64,000 bases of DNA from Lota lota (Eukaryota > Chordata > Actinopteri > Gadiformes > Lotidae), in contig JACYXH010000592.1 in the NCBI GenBank assembly GCA_026745465.1, positions 266,220-330,219 of the forward strand. The letters are read 5' to 3'. The translations under genes were made by a program, and so were the position numbers. Each line of letters starts with the position of its first letter. The stretch's first letter is position 1. The notes beneath the pieces are model-generated. The model saw only the letters and a program-made list of their open reading frames with translations, was not told the DNA's origin and did no database searches. Of the stretch, positions 13,466 through 26,548 are shown piece by piece.

Positions 13466-15206
13466 ATTGAGGGATATTGTTTGTGTTTAGGTCCTTACCC
13501 TCGTGGTCAATGTTTGTTCACTGTAAATCTAGTCTCAAAGATTCGGGGTTGTCCTTTCTCATGTAAACAAGGCAACAAAGGTGCTTGTATAAACCGGACA
13601 TAAGAAACATGTAGCGCAGTGTGAGAATTATCAAGCACACTAACCTGAACCCTACAGGGTTCAACAGTGTATGCTTCAATCTTGTCTGGTTGGGCCTAAC
13701 TCTTGGTAATGATAAAACAGTGGGTTATGTGATGGAAAATGACTCGAGGCCCTATTCCGAGGTCAGCTAGCTTAAACTAACTAGTTGAGATGTTCAAGTT
13801 GTTATGTGCACATAAGTGGCTTATCTGTCTTTGCAACTATCTAACTCTCTGCAGCTGCCTGTTTTCCTGTATTCCTGCATTGTGCTCTATTCTCATGTGA
13901 GAAACTCCTGAGCAAAGCTCCTCTCCCCAATTATGTGTACGGCCTTGACTGCATATTGCACCTGTTATAGATAGTAAATGACGGCATCTCGTGATATCTT
14001 TTGAGATGTTGTTTACTTCTCTCTACAAAAAGGGCTTCCCTCCTCTATTCCGTGCGCTTTTTCTCGAGAACTCTGCTCTACGTGGAGTTGCCTTTGAAAC
14101 TGTGTCTTTTATATGCTGCAGCGTATTAAATAAATCAACTTCGGATATCCATTTGTCTTAGGTTTTATTTGAGCCAGTCACCAGTTATTAATTTGCTAAT
14201 TTACAGCAGTTATATCGGGCTCAGAGCAACATTTCCCCCGAGCCCGATTAATCTTGTTATAAATTTTTTACGGATGGCAATGTCTGTAGCGGTGTAGCTC
14301 AGGGAGTTAAAATATACTTCTTAATACTTCTTGAGAGTATTTTTGTATCACCAGAATACATGAGAAGGATGTGTCTGTGTGTGTGTGTGTGTTCTGCAGG
14401 GGGTTGCGTTCTCCTGTAGTTAAGCTGACGTTCAGATGATGCTCGGCGCTCACGATGACCTTCTGTTGCCTGCTCTCTGTCATCTCTCTGTCACCAGAGT
14501 CCACAAGAGCTTTCACCTGTTTTTAATACCCACCACGACCACAGCGGTGTTGGAAGCTAGGTCTGCCTTTTGCCAGAAAAACAACCACAAACGTCATCAG
14601 TTACGTAGCTCATATGGAGAGTATGCTAGGGGAGCCTAGTTAATATTTAGCTAGCCTGTATGCCATCATGTGCCAAAAAAGATGAGGCAAGACAGTACTT
14701 TATTAATCCCAGCACTACTTGGTAGTAATTTATTAAGTGGAGTATTTAACAAAGCAATATACTTTAATACAAATCCCCTCCTTTTTAATTGTTTGCAGTA
14801 ACTTCAGTATAGCTACTGAAGCTACTGTACATACAATGTCCCAACATTGACTTGGCCTATGTTGCTCTGAAACGATGGAACAATTTAAACTGAGGTTAAG
14901 TTAAAGTGAAATGTTGCAGAACAAGGCATATAGCCAGGATGTATTTTATGAACTACTGCATCTTATTGTTTTTTATTGTGTACTTTGGTGTGTGCTAACG
15001 TAGCCTATTTGTGACAAATGTGGAATAGTTCCTCAAAACATCCTTGATGATCAATATAATGTTATTTGTTGTACCAGACAAAGTGATACAGTGGTTTTAG
15101 ATTTTCTTTCGTTTTTATCATTGTTTATATTGGGGACATTTCTTTTACCGCTACTTTGTGTTGGTGGTTTAATGAAATCGGATACAAGAGGTATCTGATT
15201 TGATGT

Positions 15207-15207
<1 letters not shown>

Positions 15208-15264
<57 letters not shown>

Positions 15265-15434
15265 CACACATACACACACACACACACACAGAGAAAGAAA
15301 ACACGCACACACACACAGATCACACACACAGAGAGAGAGAGAGAACACGCACACACACACAGGTCACACACACAGAGAGAGAGAGAACACGCACACACAC
15401 ACACACACAGAACACACACACACACACACACACA
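15208..15434. repeat. Compound (CA)n/(GA)n microsatellite
   Basis: CA tracts alternate with GAGAGA and GATCACA/GGTCACA blocks. The segment ACACGC(AC)n-AG(A/G)TCACACACAGAGAG is repeated, so the region is a higher-order tandem of about 50 bp. Confidence 0.95.
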
Positions 15435-15936
15435 GAGTTAGATGATACGTGGCTAATTACCGGTTTAAGCTCTCCAGCATCCTCTCCCAGGCTCGGTATT
15501 AGAAACCAAATCTTATAATTAACCCATCGCCTTGCATGGAGCCAGGCACGGTGACCGTGTCAAGAGCCTCGTGCTGACACTCCTATCTTCCCAGAACTAC
15601 CCCTCTGTTTCCCCCTACCCCACTACTCCTCCACCCAGCTCCAAGTGCCTTCCTAAATAGCCCAGTTTTTAAGGAAAGTTGAGCCTCCTAATGCACCTCT
15701 TCATGGGAGCGCTCCAACCATCCATCTCTGTTAATGGAGAGAGAGCTGACCTTGTGGCTTCTTCCTCTTCCTCCTCTTCCCCTTGGTCTCCTTGGCACCA
15801 GTACGGTCCTTCTCTAAGGTCACTCCTTGGGTCCTCTCTGGTGTCCTTCTCTCAAAACAATGTACAATGAAACATACTTTATGGGCGTTATGTACATTGT
15901 TCTTAGCAAATGGAAGAGAGAATGTTATTTTAAGAT

Positions 15937-16010
15937 GAAATGTATTTTATTAATCCCATCTGCAAATGTGGGTGTCACAGCAGAAGTACAGGACAGTTAA
16001 TAGCAATTAA
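15937..16010. repeat. Interspersed repeat fragment (shared with 56776-56830)
   Basis: TTTATTAATCCC...GGGTGTCACAGCAGAAGTACAGGACAGT matches TTTACTAATCC...TGGTGTCACAACAGCAGCAAGTACAGGACAGT at 56776-56830, so both are copies of one dispersed family. Confidence 0.7.
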
Positions 16011-16138
16011 CGAGAGACCAATTCAAAATGACAAAATGTGGAGAACCACCACAAATGTATCTCTGTACAAATAATGAGTCATGTAGAAACGTTTGATTTA
16101 CGCATGGCGTTTTGGGAATCGTATAGCCGATATGAGAA

Positions 16139-16167
16139 GGTATATATATACGTATATATATATATAC
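16139..16167. repeat. AT-rich palindromic microsatellite
   Basis: (TA)n around a central TACGTA. Confidence 0.9.
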
Positions 16168-16347
16168 CGTCGTCATCTTCTCAAAGCATTCGCTGGAGGA
16201 AGGAGACAACTTTATGCTCACGGTTGCGAAAGCAGGACTCTTCCAACCTTTTTAACTTCCATGAAATGGAATTATTGTGATAAAAGGGAAGTGCATGGAG
16301 TACATCAAACATGGTAACATATTGCTCAGCAGGTAGTTCGTAGTTGT

Positions 16348-16460
16348 GGTCCCATTTAGCTCAACTGGTAGCGCATGGCATTAACACTGCCAGGGTTAGG
16401 GGTTCGATTCTGTGGCCACCATGCTATGAAGGTATTGTGTGTGATCATATATTATTAATC
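16348..16460 (+). mobile_element. tRNA-derived SINE head (HpaI/SmaI-like), degraded
   Basis: A tRNA-sized 74-nt head (16348-16421) contains an A-box TAGCTCAACTGGTAGCGCA and a B-box GGTTCGATTCT, and ends GGCCACCA. The acceptor and T stems are mispaired, so it is not a working tRNA. The layout ATGGC...GCCAGGGTT..GGGTTCGATTC followed by a TATGAA-type body matches tRNA-derived fish SINEs as I recall them. Confidence 0.65.
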
Positions 16461-17938
16461 TAAAACTATTTCATGTTCTTCTTTTGGCAATTTGTCTGCC
16501 TTTATACATTTGTTCTTATATATGTGTAGAAGAGAGTAAAATATAAAAGTATATATATGCTCTTTTAGATGTTTAATCCTGTCTGAGTTGTTTGGCTTCC
16601 AGTCTCAGTATCTGTTGAATACAGATGATATGAATCTATTATTTAGAGGAATCATTATCTTATTATTCTGAACCCAACCTGTGGTTATTAACGCGGTCTC
16701 TTTGCTCAGGCTTGCTGCTCGCACGCAGTCTGTTCAAGGCTCTCCATGTAAACAAGGCACTTTGTGAAAAGAACCCAAATGGCAGCGCTGACGTAGGAGG
16801 AGGGTTGTGATGATAACGACAGAACGATCCACTGTGCATCAGATGGTCAGGTAATCAGAGTGCGAACTACTACTAATACCGAAGAGACTGGGCATTACCA
16901 CACATAATCCTCCTACCGCTGGTTTACATCATCACTGGTGTTGCAGTTTGTGAGATGTCTTACTCACTTTCTCTTTCTCTCCTTTGTCTGTCTCACCTTT
17001 TCTCACTCACCCTTTCATTTTTTTCTTTCTTCTTGCTCTCTTTCTTCCTTCTCTCTCAGTCTCTTTCACGCTGTTTATCTTTTTTGTCTTTCTTTCGATG
17101 AATCGCCCCCTTTTTTTGCAAACGCACACAACAGAGGGACAAATGGCGTGGCATTGCATTAGCATTGAAGCTAATGTGTCAGTGCCAACAGTTAAACGTT
17201 TTTGTTTTTTTTGCATTGAAGCTAATGTGTGTGTCCAATGTGTGTGTCCTAACAGTTACCCACTGGGTATAGCGAGCTGCAGATGGACCGTGTGTACCCA
17301 AGCTCTGTTCAGAAACACTCTGTTAGGAGTCGGCGCTTAGAACCGCCAAATTACTTATCAATTAGGATTTAATTTAATCTTCCCATGAAGGGGGGCTTTC
17401 AAGCCTAGTTCTTATATATTGGATATAGTTTCATTCATATTTCTAGAAAATGCCTTCTGATAAGTGTGTGATATTTAATAGAGCCAATGTGCTTGATCAG
17501 ACAAGATTCACCATCAGTACTAAGGATTAACAACAAACGCTGAATTGAAGTGGTTTGAAGTTGAGCATATCATTTGAATGTCAGGCTGGGGCCCAATGCT
17601 ATCACTATTTTGCTGAAATTGACGGTGTGTGTATCAATCATGTCCTACCCATCATGTAGGATCACGGCTCTTCTTTATCTAGAGATCCAGAGGGGTTCAC
17701 GACATCCTAGAGGGTTCTCGTGAACATAGTCAACCGATGTTGAATAATTGAATAGGTTTCCATCGCTCCTCAAATGTTTTCCTCCACCTACGAACACAAC
17801 ACGTGTGCAATCAGGCCCTGATGTTCTTTTTAATGTACTGTTTGTATACTTCTAGAAGGAAGTATACATCTCCCTCAGTTTTCTGCTAATGTCATTTGAA
17901 GGCAGTGGGATGTATATGCACTGCAGCATATTAGTATA

Positions 17939-17940
<2 letters not shown>

Positions 17941-17983
<43 letters not shown>
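17941..17983. repeat. (GT)n microsatellite
   Basis: A pure GT run. Confidence 0.98.
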
Positions 17984-17984
<1 letters not shown>

Positions 17985-18819
17985 CAAATATGCGCGTGTG
18001 TGATTGTGTACATATTAGTTATTGACACCTAATAATTGCATGCTTATTAGGTGTGTGTTTGTATAGACATAGAATAGAAGCATTCAGATTGTGTTTGTTT
18101 GTGATCTTGTCCGCCTGGCTTTTTTAAACAAGCAGAGAGCCCCCAGCCCCCCATCCCACCCCACCCAGCACTCCCTTACGCCCAGAGCCAGGAGCTGAGC
18201 CAAGAGCAGCCGTACACTAAACATTCCCCACGCCCAACCAGAGAGAGCCAGCCCTGGGAAGGTACATCATTGACGTCAGAGGGAGCCACATGTAAGAAAT
18301 ACCTCCCTAATTACCCAGAATGTGCTGGCTTATTGTACGAGTTCCAGTTTGCCTTCACTGCACAAAAGTCAACTCTTTGTTATGATCCGTCGTCTGGCTA
18401 CCTGCACGATTCGTCTCTCCTTCAACTCTTTGCGTCCACCTCTTTTTCTCCTTTTCTCATTCACTTTCTTCCCTTCATCTTTTTTTCCCATTGCTTCCTC
18501 TCCCTTCTTTCCACAGTGCTTTTGTACTGACTGGAAAATTTGTTTTTGTAAAGAAAAAGGTTTTCACACAAGAACTTACAGGCATGCACATGCACACCCG
18601 CACACACTTATGCATGCACACTCACTCAAGTGTGCTAAAACTCATGCACACACTTACTCGCACACACACTCATATAAATACACGCACACACACCCTTCCG
18701 CCTGTGTTTGTATACATTCTTCAGTAGGGCTTCCTTGTTTGCAGAGGCTGGCTGGCGTGTTTGGATTCTTTCTGCTGACATGCTGGTCCTAGCGTTGCTG
18801 CCTAGCTAGTAGCTACCCT

Positions 18820-19270
18820 CTCCTTGCTCTGTCTTATAGTGCTGTGCTACTCTCTTTTAGCACTGTCCTATAGCGCTGCACTAGTTACACTCTCCTAGCT
18901 CTGTCCTAGCTAGCACTGTCCTAGCTACTCTCTCCTAGCTCTGTCCTAGCTAGCACTGTCCTAGCTACTCTCTCCTAGCTCTGTCCTAGCTAGTGCTGTC
19001 CAAGCTACTTTGACATAGCTCTGTCCTAGCTACTCTATCCTAGCACTGTGCTAGCTACTCTCTCCTAGCTCTGTTCTAGCTAGCGCAGTGCTAGCTACTC
19101 TCTCCATGGTATGTCCTAGCACTGTGCTAGCTACTCTCTCCTAGTTCTGTTCTAACTAGCACTGTGCAAGCTACTCTTTCCATGCTCTGTCCTATAGCAA
19201 TTTGCTAGCTACTCGTACTAGATATGTTGTGCTAGCTACTCTTCTAGCACTGTGCTAGCTACACCTGCAG
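18820..19270. repeat. 40-bp minisatellite rich in CTAG
   Basis: The imperfect tandem unit combines CTAGCTACTCTCTCCTAG and CTCTGTCCTAGCTAGCACTG. Around 18910-18975 adjacent copies are identical; toward both ends copies diverge (GTGCTAGCTACTC). CTAG is normally rare, and here it occurs many times. Confidence 0.92.
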
Positions 19271-19359
19271 GGTCTTAATTACTGTACAAATTAGTCCACT
19301 ATTTAATGTTTAACTGCCCTACTACTAAGCAAAGCAAGGAGACTTTTACTCTCAGTCCA

Positions 19360-19361
<2 letters not shown>

Positions 19362-19442
<81 letters not shown>
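19362..19442. repeat. (GT)n microsatellite, about 81 bp
   Basis: A pure GT run. Confidence 0.99.
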
Positions 19443-19443
<1 letters not shown>

Positions 19444-20185
19444 ATTACATTTTGTAACAGTTAAATAATATAGGGAAAGCACTGTATTTAAAGCTTTTTA
19501 TATATATATTTCATCCTTAATATTGATAAAGTGTATACATCTCTATGTAAGGCAGCTCAGTCAGAATTTAATGGTGGGTGTGTGTAGTGTGTTTGTGAGT
19601 TGGATAGTTTGTGTGTGTGTGTCGGAGGGAAGGGTAGTGTGTGTTTGGTGGGTTGGGGAGGATAATATGTGTGTGTGTGTGTTGTGGGGTAGTAAATGTG
19701 TTAAAAGGGGGTGGTAGAGGAAAGACAGGGATTTGCAGGGGCTCCAGTATCAGATGGAGGAATGCCTTTGAGGCAACGTTTCTCCCTTCTCTCCCCCCCT
19801 TGCCTTTTATTAGCCGACTGGGGTGGTAGCTGTGAGAGGATGAAGAGATGAAGAGGAAGGATGAAGTAATGGCAGCCATTACTCATCACAGATTGAGTGT
19901 GAATTTGAGTGATTGAAGGTTAATTATGATGCTGAAACCACCATGGACGATTGTAAGATAAAGTCTGATATACTGTTTTGTTGTTGTTTCTAGGATGAGA
20001 GCTTGACATGTCTTGATCCTTTTCTCATCGTTTTTTCATTTGCTTTGGTTAAATTGTCATTTTAGCTAATTCTAGATAGGACACTTAGAATTGTATAATT
20101 TTGGCTACATTTTACCAAGCACTGGCTCATGAAGATATATATATATATATACATTTTAGACAGCAACATCGAATGGCCTAAGAGA

Positions 20186-20186
<1 letters not shown>

Positions 20187-20249
<63 letters not shown>
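20187..20249. repeat. (AC)n microsatellite
   Basis: A pure AC run. Confidence 0.98.
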
Positions 20250-20252
<3 letters not shown>

Positions 20253-21125
20253 ACGTTGTAGGACACTGGGGTGACATCTGTCCTGTGTTGGTCTCTCTCT
20301 CCTGGCAACCATCAGAACCATATGTATTACTGCATAACAGTATCTTTAATTTACTTCTGAATAATCCCTGCTCTGTACAGAGTTTAGTGTGTGTTTGATT
20401 GACTAGAGGTCTTTTATGAAACACATACACACACATGGGCACCCATCTAAAAATGTCCTGTAGTATTACTCTGGTTGGTTTAGAACACCCACAGGAAGTG
20501 TGCTGAGTAACCAATAAACATGGCCGCCACGTCAACACGGTGGTTTGAGCCGAGCTAGGATAAGTGAGCTCAGGGAGAGGGAGGCAAAACAACTTCAGCA
20601 TGTGTTTTAAAGAGACATGTTCCCTGTCTCGGATGGCCTGAAGTGGAGGATGTGAATGCTTAATGCAGTAGAGCTGAAAGCTGGGGTATGTAAAATGCTC
20701 TCATTTTTTGAATGTTTATATTTCCAAATGTTAAATTCTATTAGAATTTGGTTAAACTCTCATTCCACAACTTTCAATGAATAAAGTCCCACTATTTCTT
20801 ACTTTTTCCCCTGAGTATATTTTACTTATGAGTTGTGGTCGGGTCGTTTGTTCTACACCAATCACGTGCAAAGAGCTGGAACAACCAATTATTTACGGCA
20901 CTGCAAAGCGTGTGCACCCACCATATATTGGCTTAACTTTCCAAATGGCAGTGAGACGGCTTAATTATAGCACTTGTTTGAACCCTGACAGAGATGCAGC
21001 GAGACAGACCTCAGTTTACTTGGGAGGTGACAGACGTCTGACACACAGATGTTCTGCTCTATGCTCTACTTATGAGGACGTTCCTCAAAGGAATGCGCCA
21101 ACCCATAGCCCTGATCTGCCATGTG

Positions 21126-21128
<3 letters not shown>

Positions 21129-21164
<36 letters not shown>

Positions 21165-21170
21165 GCGCGT

Positions 21171-21220
<50 letters not shown>

Positions 21221-21232
21221 GCACACACACAC
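21129..21232. repeat. (AC)n/(GC)n microsatellite
   Basis: AC runs interrupted by GCGCGCGTGC and by CGCGC; alternating purine-pyrimidine throughout, so Z-DNA-prone. Confidence 0.97.
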
Positions 21233-21464
21233 TTTGCTATACTTGTGAGGATGTTGCTCAGAGCATGCGCTAACTTATAGCCCTGATCTGCCATGTGATG
21301 CCCATATGCGTAATGGTTTGTAATACCTCATGGGGACCGGGTCCGAGAGACAAAGGGGCCCTTCTCTCCACCCAGTGACCCCTCTGCTCCTCTCTGGGTT
21401 TCCGTGTCTAGGCCTGCACAGATGCTTGAATGCAGAAATACTCGCTCACTCCCACACACAATTC

Positions 21465-21470
<6 letters not shown>

Positions 21471-21543
<73 letters not shown>
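21471..21543. repeat. (CT)n microsatellite
   Basis: A pure TC run. Confidence 0.98.
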
Positions 21544-21546
<3 letters not shown>

Positions 21547-22720
21547 ACACTCGCTCCTTCTCAGGTATCAGTTGAATCTCTTGTATCTCCCTGTGGAGCT
21601 ATCTCCTGAAGCCAGCCTTCTGCCAGTACACATGGCTGCCTGCCCCTCCAAAAAGAATAACTATCACTAACCCTAACTCCCTCATAAAGACTAACGATCA
21701 CTAACCCTAACCCCCTCACAAAGACTACACATACCAGCAACACTAACTCTGGCACACTGTTTCTGGTACCCTCATAAAGGTACCCACACACTGCTGTGTG
21801 GCGTTGTTGGCCATCCCAACTCTGGACGCCCACAGGAAGTGCTGGCTAACCAGTAAACATGGCCGCAGCATAAACACGGTGGTTTAGGGGAAGCTGTGCC
21901 GACTGGTTCTGGTGACGTTCACAACACACTCAGTTTCTGTTTGCTGCTGTCTTAGATGATCAGCCAAGAGACTGAGAACCTTAAGGCCTCTATGGGCCTT
22001 CTAACCTTCAACTTCTTCTAGTTCTTTTGAAAAAAAAACTATTGTTTTTCGTCTGGGTTTGTTTCTTGTTTTTTGTTTTAGGTAGCTTGTAATTCAGTCC
22101 TGTATCCAATTCTCCAATGTAGTTAAACATTGTTACAAAAAAAGGGATGAGGTTGTAGTTTGCAGGTTGTTTGACTTCATGGCTAAACCCCGAGACAATT
22201 TAACACATGTAGCATCCAATGTATTTTTGAGGATAATTAGGACCCATCGAGTATGCCAGTGTAGTCTTCATACGAAATTTGTTTTGGGAGACTTTGAAGT
22301 GATTGCTGTAATTTTACAACCAAGGGTTTATTCAGTTATTCATATTTAGTAAATCTTAGATTTAGTGATCAAGCTGGTGTCTGCAGCATGATTTCTATTC
22401 AGGGTGCAACAATTAGTTTGGAAGTGAAGTGTGTGTGTGTGTGTGTGTCTGTTGTGTAGCTGTGTCCATCTGTGTTGTGTACCAGTTTTGGCTAGTCCAG
22501 CTGCTGCGTGTCACCTGGTTAGCAGGGCCAGTGGCAGGTTCACCCTGAATCTCGCAGACTAAGTCCCCCCTCCTCTCCGGAGCAGACGGCCGGTGCTGGG
22601 GGGGAGGAGGCGGGGCAGACAGGATGGTGTAGTTGGCAGTCAGCACTGACAACTCCACCAGGGCTGGTGGTTAGGGAGGAGGCATCAGGTCAGACATATT
22701 GCTCCTCCTTCTCCTCCTTC

Positions 22721-22814
22721 TCCCTCCCTCCCTCCCTCCCTCCCTCCCTCCCTCCCTCCCTCCCTCCCTCCCTCCCTCCCTCCCTCCCTCCCTCCCTCCC
22801 TCCCTCCCTCCCTC
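22721..22814. repeat. (CCCT)n tetranucleotide array inside a 220-bp pyrimidine tract
   Basis: About 23 CCCT units. CTCCTT-rich pyrimidine DNA continues to about 22900. Confidence 0.97.
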
Positions 22815-23935
22815 CTCCTCCTTCTCCCTCTCCTTCTCCTCCTTCTCCCTCCCTCCTCCTTCTCCTCCTCCCTCCGCCCGCCATCCTCCTCCTCCTCCCC
22901 CCACTGCTCAGAGCGGTGAGGTGGAGGTGAGCATCCTGGTCCCCTTCCCACTATCAGAATCAGAATCAGAGAATCAGAGTTGCTTTTATTACATCTTAAC
23001 GTACAAGTACGCAAGAGTAAAATTCTTAGGCTTGGATCCTCAACTCACTAGTGTGTGTGTGTGTGTGTGTTGAAGGGGATGTGTTTATTGTATCTGTGGT
23101 TTGTATGGTACAGTGTTGGTATACATTTGTGCATGTCGATCAGGCTTATCTGTGTTTGTGTGTGCGTGTGTGCGTGGAAAGGGGTGTGTGTGTGTTGTAT
23201 AGGACAAGTGCACTAGAGCAGGTTAACTCTCTATTGCCTCAGACCCATGGATGTGTTGATGTCACCAGACGGAGGGGGGTCTCCTCTGGGTAGCCCAGGT
23301 GTCGGCCTGGTGTCTACTGAAGCAGCCTCAGCAGCTTCCTGTATCCAGCGCCATGGCAACTTGTCCCGGCGCCAGGAACACGGTTAGCTTGGCAAGCACC
23401 TGTTTCCTATCGCCATGAGGAGTGGGGGGTGGGGGGGAGGGGACACGTATGTCCAGACACACGCTAGTCCAGGAGGGCAGGACTCACCACATATGTTGAA
23501 CAGCCATCTCTCTCTCTTTCTCTCCACAGTCTCTTCACCTCCCTCTACCTCTCTCTCTGTAGCTCGCTAGACTCTTGGCAAGTCTTTCTCTCTTTCTCTA
23601 ATCTCTTTTTTTCTTGTGTGGGACATGACGTAATTATTATATCTAGTATTCTAACAACAGATAGTATTGTACCTGAGTACCAGAGCTTGGCTCCGTCTAC
23701 TACTGTGCACAACAGTGGTCTGGGGTAGAGCAGGTAAAGTGGATGGATGAGAGCCTTGATATAATTCTGTGCTTCGTGGAAGGACACAGGCGTGCGTGCG
23801 CACATACATGCACACACACTCAAACATTCTGCCTCCCAGACAGAGCGAATTAGACCAGTGCGTCTGGTGGACAAAACCTCAACAGTCTCTAAAGCAATTG
23901 TTATCTGCCATGAAATGTCTCCTATACATGTCCCT

Positions 23936-23971
<36 letters not shown>

Positions 23972-24184
23972 CAGATAAAGAGGAAGATGCGGTACTGATG
24001 TCTTCGTCTACACGTGGGTTAGCTTTCCGTTCGGGCTTGTGTGTTGTGCATAAAGTTATTAATCATTTGTGTACTAAGTGTGGTCCAAGATATGAGGACC
24101 ATGATATCAGTTTTTGGTTTGCAGCAAATGACACCATGACTACCATCTTCTTAATAGCCTTTATTAGGTGTTAACGTCTTCATT

Positions 24185-24245
24185 GAGTCATTTAGCAGAG
24201 ACTTGTATCCAAAGGCTGCCTGGACAGAGTGCAGAGTAGCCATAG
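24185..24245 (-). mobile_element. SINE/LINE 3'-tail fragment, minus orientation
   Basis: The reverse complement reads CTTTGGATACAAGTCTCTGC-TAAATGACT, the fish retroposon tail. Confidence 0.6.
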
Positions 24246-24773
24246 GAATCAGAAATGCAAGGTCAGATATATATTTTCAACAATCCCATGTTACTATATT
24301 ACAACGTTTCAGAAATGAAGTGTATCATGTATCACATATTTATGACATAATAACACAATCCTTTTTGGGGAAATAAAAAAGATTGGGTTCTTCAATGAGC
24401 AATGTTGGACGTAGAATACTAAAGGGTGTAGCTGTAAAACGGTCTGTTGTAATCCTGGCATGGTAACGGAAAACATGCGTGCCAGTCTCCGTCTTGCTCG
24501 GTGGCGTATTTGTTTACGCTGGTTACCATGTAACCAACGTAAACACGGCAGCATCCGTCCCGCACGTTTCCTCGGAACACGTGAAGACCCGAGAGCCCAC
24601 AGTCTCTTTTCTTTCCTCTGGCAGGGGTCAAAGGTCAGTCATCTGCCCAGTCCCCTGAAAAAACAAAACAACTAAACACCGGCACCAGCTGCATTTCCAT
24701 GGCGACCAAATTCTGTGAACACACATGTTGGCGCACGCTACTTCCTCTTACAGCATTCACAAACACACATGCA

Positions 24774-24946
24774 TCTGTCTGTCTGTCTTTCTGTCTGTCT
24801 GTCTGTCTGTCATTATATCTGTCTGCTTTCTGTCTGTCTGTCATTATATCTGTCTGTCTGTCATTATATCTGTCTGTCTGTCTGTTTCTGTCTGGAGGTC
24901 GTTATATCTGTCTGTCTGTCGTTATTTCTGTCTGTCTGTCTGTCCG
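24774..24946. repeat. (CTGT)n tetranucleotide repeat
   Basis: CTGT runs interrupted by four CATTATAT/CGTTATNT spacers, which gives a higher-order repeat. Confidence 0.95.
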
Positions 24947-24947
24947 A

Positions 24948-25125
24948 TTGCTGCCAGCATAGTCTTGTGGTTAGGCTGTGTGACTCAGCAAAAAAGGTTC
25001 TGGGTTTGATCTCTGATGTCCTAGTGTAAGATGCCCCTAAACCGCTACCTGTTCCTTTATGACATGCATCTGAAATCACTGAAAGTCACTTTGGAAAAAG
25101 GTGTCTGCTAAGTGACTCAATTATT
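24948..25125 (+). mobile_element. tRNA-derived SINE, near full length
   Basis: The head TAGTCTTGTGGTTAGGCTG (A box) and GGTTCTGGGTTTGATCTC (B box) is followed by a body and a tail AGTCACTTTGGAAAAAGGTG-TCTGCTAAGTGACT. It is inserted directly after the CTGT array. Confidence 0.78.
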
Positions 25126-25141
25126 CTTAAAGTACCTACGT

Positions 25142-25143
<2 letters not shown>

Positions 25144-25176
<33 letters not shown>
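25144..25176. repeat. (GT)n microsatellite
   Basis: It directly follows the SINE tail region. Confidence 0.97.
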
Positions 25177-25177
<1 letters not shown>

Positions 25178-25525
25178 TCCCCAGCCAATCATAATGGATG
25201 GTTATCTGCCAAGCTGAGTAGAACATATATGAAGGCAGATTACAATGAACGTTACTTCATTTTCCATTTTGTTTAATAAGTGGTGTGGTGTCTGCATTTG
25301 GTAAGCCAATTTATTGTGAAAGAAACAGAAACAATGGGATTTTCTCTGTGGATTGTGAGTAAAAAGGTTGTTTCTGATTACCGGCTCAGTGTCTGTGTTT
25401 TCATATGCATATGTCTGATGTGTGTGTGTGAGAGATGCATGAATGTTTAATTTAGCTCCGCCCTGTATCATGTATTAATCATTGAGACAGTCTGCTGTGG
25501 CTCAAAATAGAAGCAGGCAACCCAG

Positions 25526-25653
<128 letters not shown>

Positions 25654-26548
25654 TAGACGTGATTGTCATGTGCAAGTACTTAACAGAGCACATGATCTTA
25701 AAACACCTCTTTCTTACTCTTTTTCATTCTCCTCTCTCCTTATCTCTGCCCCCCCCTGCCCCCTCTCGATCTCTCATGATGACATTGTGATGGACTGTAC
25801 AGGGTTCGGCTGTAGATTGGCGAGGGTCAGATGCCTAGTCATATATGTCGCTTTTTTGTGGCTCTATGGACAGGACAGTGATGACAGTCAGGAAAGTGGG
25901 TTGAAAGCAAGATATGTTGAAGTAGCATAGGGGAATGGAACCTGGGCCCCACTGCAAGGCATATAGTCAACAGGGTTTGATCGCTAGGGAATACGTACAA
26001 GGTATTTACAGTATATGCGATACTGATACCAGTTGTACCCTTTGTCCAGACGACGTGAGTCTGAAGAAAGAGATGCCTTTTTTTTTTTACTGGGAAAACA
26101 GAATATACGTTGAGCTTGGATGTAGAACATGAAATGGGAGGGAAATCTGCTTTTGTGTTTTGCTTTTTACATGAACATGCAGTTTTGGGAGATAGTTCTT
26201 GGGTTTGTAAGGAGGCTGTTGTTTTTTTTTGCAGGTATTGATTGTTGAAATAATCAATAGGGTGTGTTTGAGTGTTTGAGTCCAGGCTATTTATAGACAC
26301 ATGCTTCTTCATGCATTTTATCCACTTCCAATATAATGATCATGTATTACGCATTCACATGCACTCATTGTATCTGTTGAGTTAGGGATGGTTCTTCTTC
26401 CCAGGGAGCCTTAGACCTCGTTCCACACCTGGGTTCATTATAAGCTATATAGGTAGCTGCTTGGAAGACAGTTGTTGTGATGGTTTGTTATCATGGTTTG
26501 GACTTTGGTTGGATGTCTCACCCATAGTCTCTCTCTCGCTCTCTCCAG

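Larger units (their letters stand above)
13464..18819. other. Non-coding DNA with microsatellites, a SINE and a GC-rich patch with a CRE
   Basis: No exon recognised. 14214-14248 is a 9-bp hairpin (ATCGGGCTC / GAGCCCGAT). 18125-18285 is a C-rich patch with a full CRE palindrome TGACGTCA at 18271-18278; whether it is regulatory is not known. Confidence 0.5.

Noticed and set aside
16348..16421. Functional tRNA gene
   Set aside because: A and B boxes are present but acceptor and T stems are mispaired, and a SINE body follows.
21660..21720. Interstitial telomere repeat (CTAACCCTAAC)
   Set aside because: Only one or two TTAGGG-type units per copy; part of a longer local tandem repeat.
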